In this document: positions 63,650-64,000 of the stretch, one piece after another
Layout: each line of letters begins with the position of its first letter
Numbering within the stretch: position 1 is the first letter of the stretch
Origin: Ketobacter sp. MCCC 1A13808
GTDB lineage: Bacteria > Pseudomonadota > Gammaproteobacteria > Pseudomonadales > Ketobacteraceae
Length of the DNA: 64,000 bases
Assembly: GCF_009746715.1 (NCBI RefSeq)
Contig: NZ_VRKW01000002.1
Span: 434,001 to 498,000 of the forward strand
Reading direction: 5' to 3'
Notes under the pieces: model-generated
What the model was told of the DNA's origin: nothing
The model's input: only the letters and a program-made list of their open reading frames with translations
Database searches by the model: none
Translations under genes and position numbers: made by a program

Positions 63650-64000
63650 AAACAGAAATAAAGGGCGGAGTCGCTTTTTCCTACCTGGACGTTGAACTGG
63701 AACCAGGTGAGTCCATCACCACTGAATCCGATGCCATGTCCAGCATGGATGCGGACATCGAACTGCGTTCACGTTTTAACGGCGGCTTTTTTATCGGCCT
63801 GTTACGTAAGTTTCTGGGGGGTGAGACCCTGTTTATCAATGATTTCACCAATTCGACCCAAGGCCCGCGCCGCATGACAGTGGTGCAACCCACCCCCGGC
63901 CAGGTCAGACAAGTCGATCTGAACAATGAAACCCTGTATATGCAGCCCGGCGCCTTTCTCGCTTGCAGCGGAGACGTCAAGGTCGGTGTGGCCTTCGCCG
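63646..64000 (+). CDS. AIM24-family protein, 5' part (runs off right edge)
   Basis: The first 118 residues of an AIM24/PF01987 (TIGR00266) protein. GGVAFSYLDVELEPGESITT, FLGGETLFINDFTN and the following beta strands are typical of this trimeric beta-prism fold of unknown function. The gene is translationally coupled to the M48 protease before it (ATGA overlap), so the pair may work in the same envelope process. The rest lies outside the window. Confidence 0.88.
   Translation, partial: MKTEIKGGVAFSYLDVELEPGESITTESDAMSSMDADIELRSRFNGGFFIGLLRKFLGGETLFINDFTNSTQGPRRMTVVQPTPGQVRQVDLNNETLYMQPGAFLACSGDVKVGVAFA

Overview
The window looks like the chromosome of an aerobic, probably marine gammaproteobacterium. 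It is near 50% GC, densely packed with short-spaced and 4-bp-overlapping genes, and carries a seven-gene SUF iron-sulfur operon, RsuA, RsmC-like and PhhB proteins and many GGDEF/EAL proteins. An AlkK-like acyl-CoA ligase, Baeyer-Villiger-type flavoprotein, SDR, two PF10118 proteins and two acyl-CoA dehydrogenases point to a lipid- or hydrocarbon-using member of the Alcanivorax/Ketobacter/Marinobacter type. That placement is an inference; no rRNA gene is present to prove it. I see no tRNA, rRNA, insertion sequence, prophage or CRISPR array.

Layout. 1-9.2 kb: lipoprotein fragment, FAD monooxygenase, BASS-type and EamA-type transporters, membrane-anchored neutral ceramidase-like hydrolase, a translationally coupled GCS2-type ligase plus aspartoacylase-type zinc hydrolase, and a DUF4126-SHOCT membrane protein. 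9.2-17.7 kb (minus strand): a signalling block with a YfiR-type periplasmic protein, a CHASE8-HAMP histidine kinase, a single-domain receiver, a REC-GGDEF-EAL protein, an unrecognised exported protein and a PAS-PAS-GGDEF-EAL protein. 17.9-26.1 kb: small cytosolic protein, M48 lipoprotein, then an IscR-like Rrf2 regulator divergent from sufBCDSATE with a palindromic operator candidate between them. 26.2-32.1 kb: exported helical protein, 7TM-DISM phosphodiesterase, PhhB, large acyl-CoA dehydrogenase. 32.5-34.1 kb: an isolated NRPS-like protein made only of a condensation domain (active-site HH changed to HP) and a carrier domain. 34.2-42.9 kb: TetR regulator, CDF transporter, UvrD-type helicase, two small exported or membrane proteins, rsuA-rsmC, spermidine synthase-like protein, nitronate monooxygenase-like protein.

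42.9-51.0 kb is a lipid-catabolism neighbourhood. Two PF10118 ferritin-like proteins flank an AlkK-like ligase, an SDR-BVMO operon, a FabR-like TetR repressor and an alpha/beta hydrolase. Two perfect palindromes lie between the BVMO operon and the TetR gene. 51.3-54.7 kb: two membrane diguanylate cyclases. 54.8-57.5 kb: TetR, AidB-like acyl-CoA dehydrogenase and PaaI-type thioesterase, with a palindrome over the TetR ribosome-binding region. 57.7-64.0 kb: DUF3015, DUF4105, a lipoprotein hydrolase, YcbL-type metallo-beta-lactamase-fold hydrolase, lipoprotein, M48 membrane protease and an AIM24 protein cut by the window end.

How it fits together: the window combines lipid-substrate oxidation, each module with its own TetR regulator and nearby palindromes, with unusually dense c-di-GMP signalling (five GGDEF and/or EAL genes). 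The least ordinary pieces are the YfiR-CHASE8 module attached to a histidine kinase instead of a diguanylate cyclase, and the orphan C-PCP protein.
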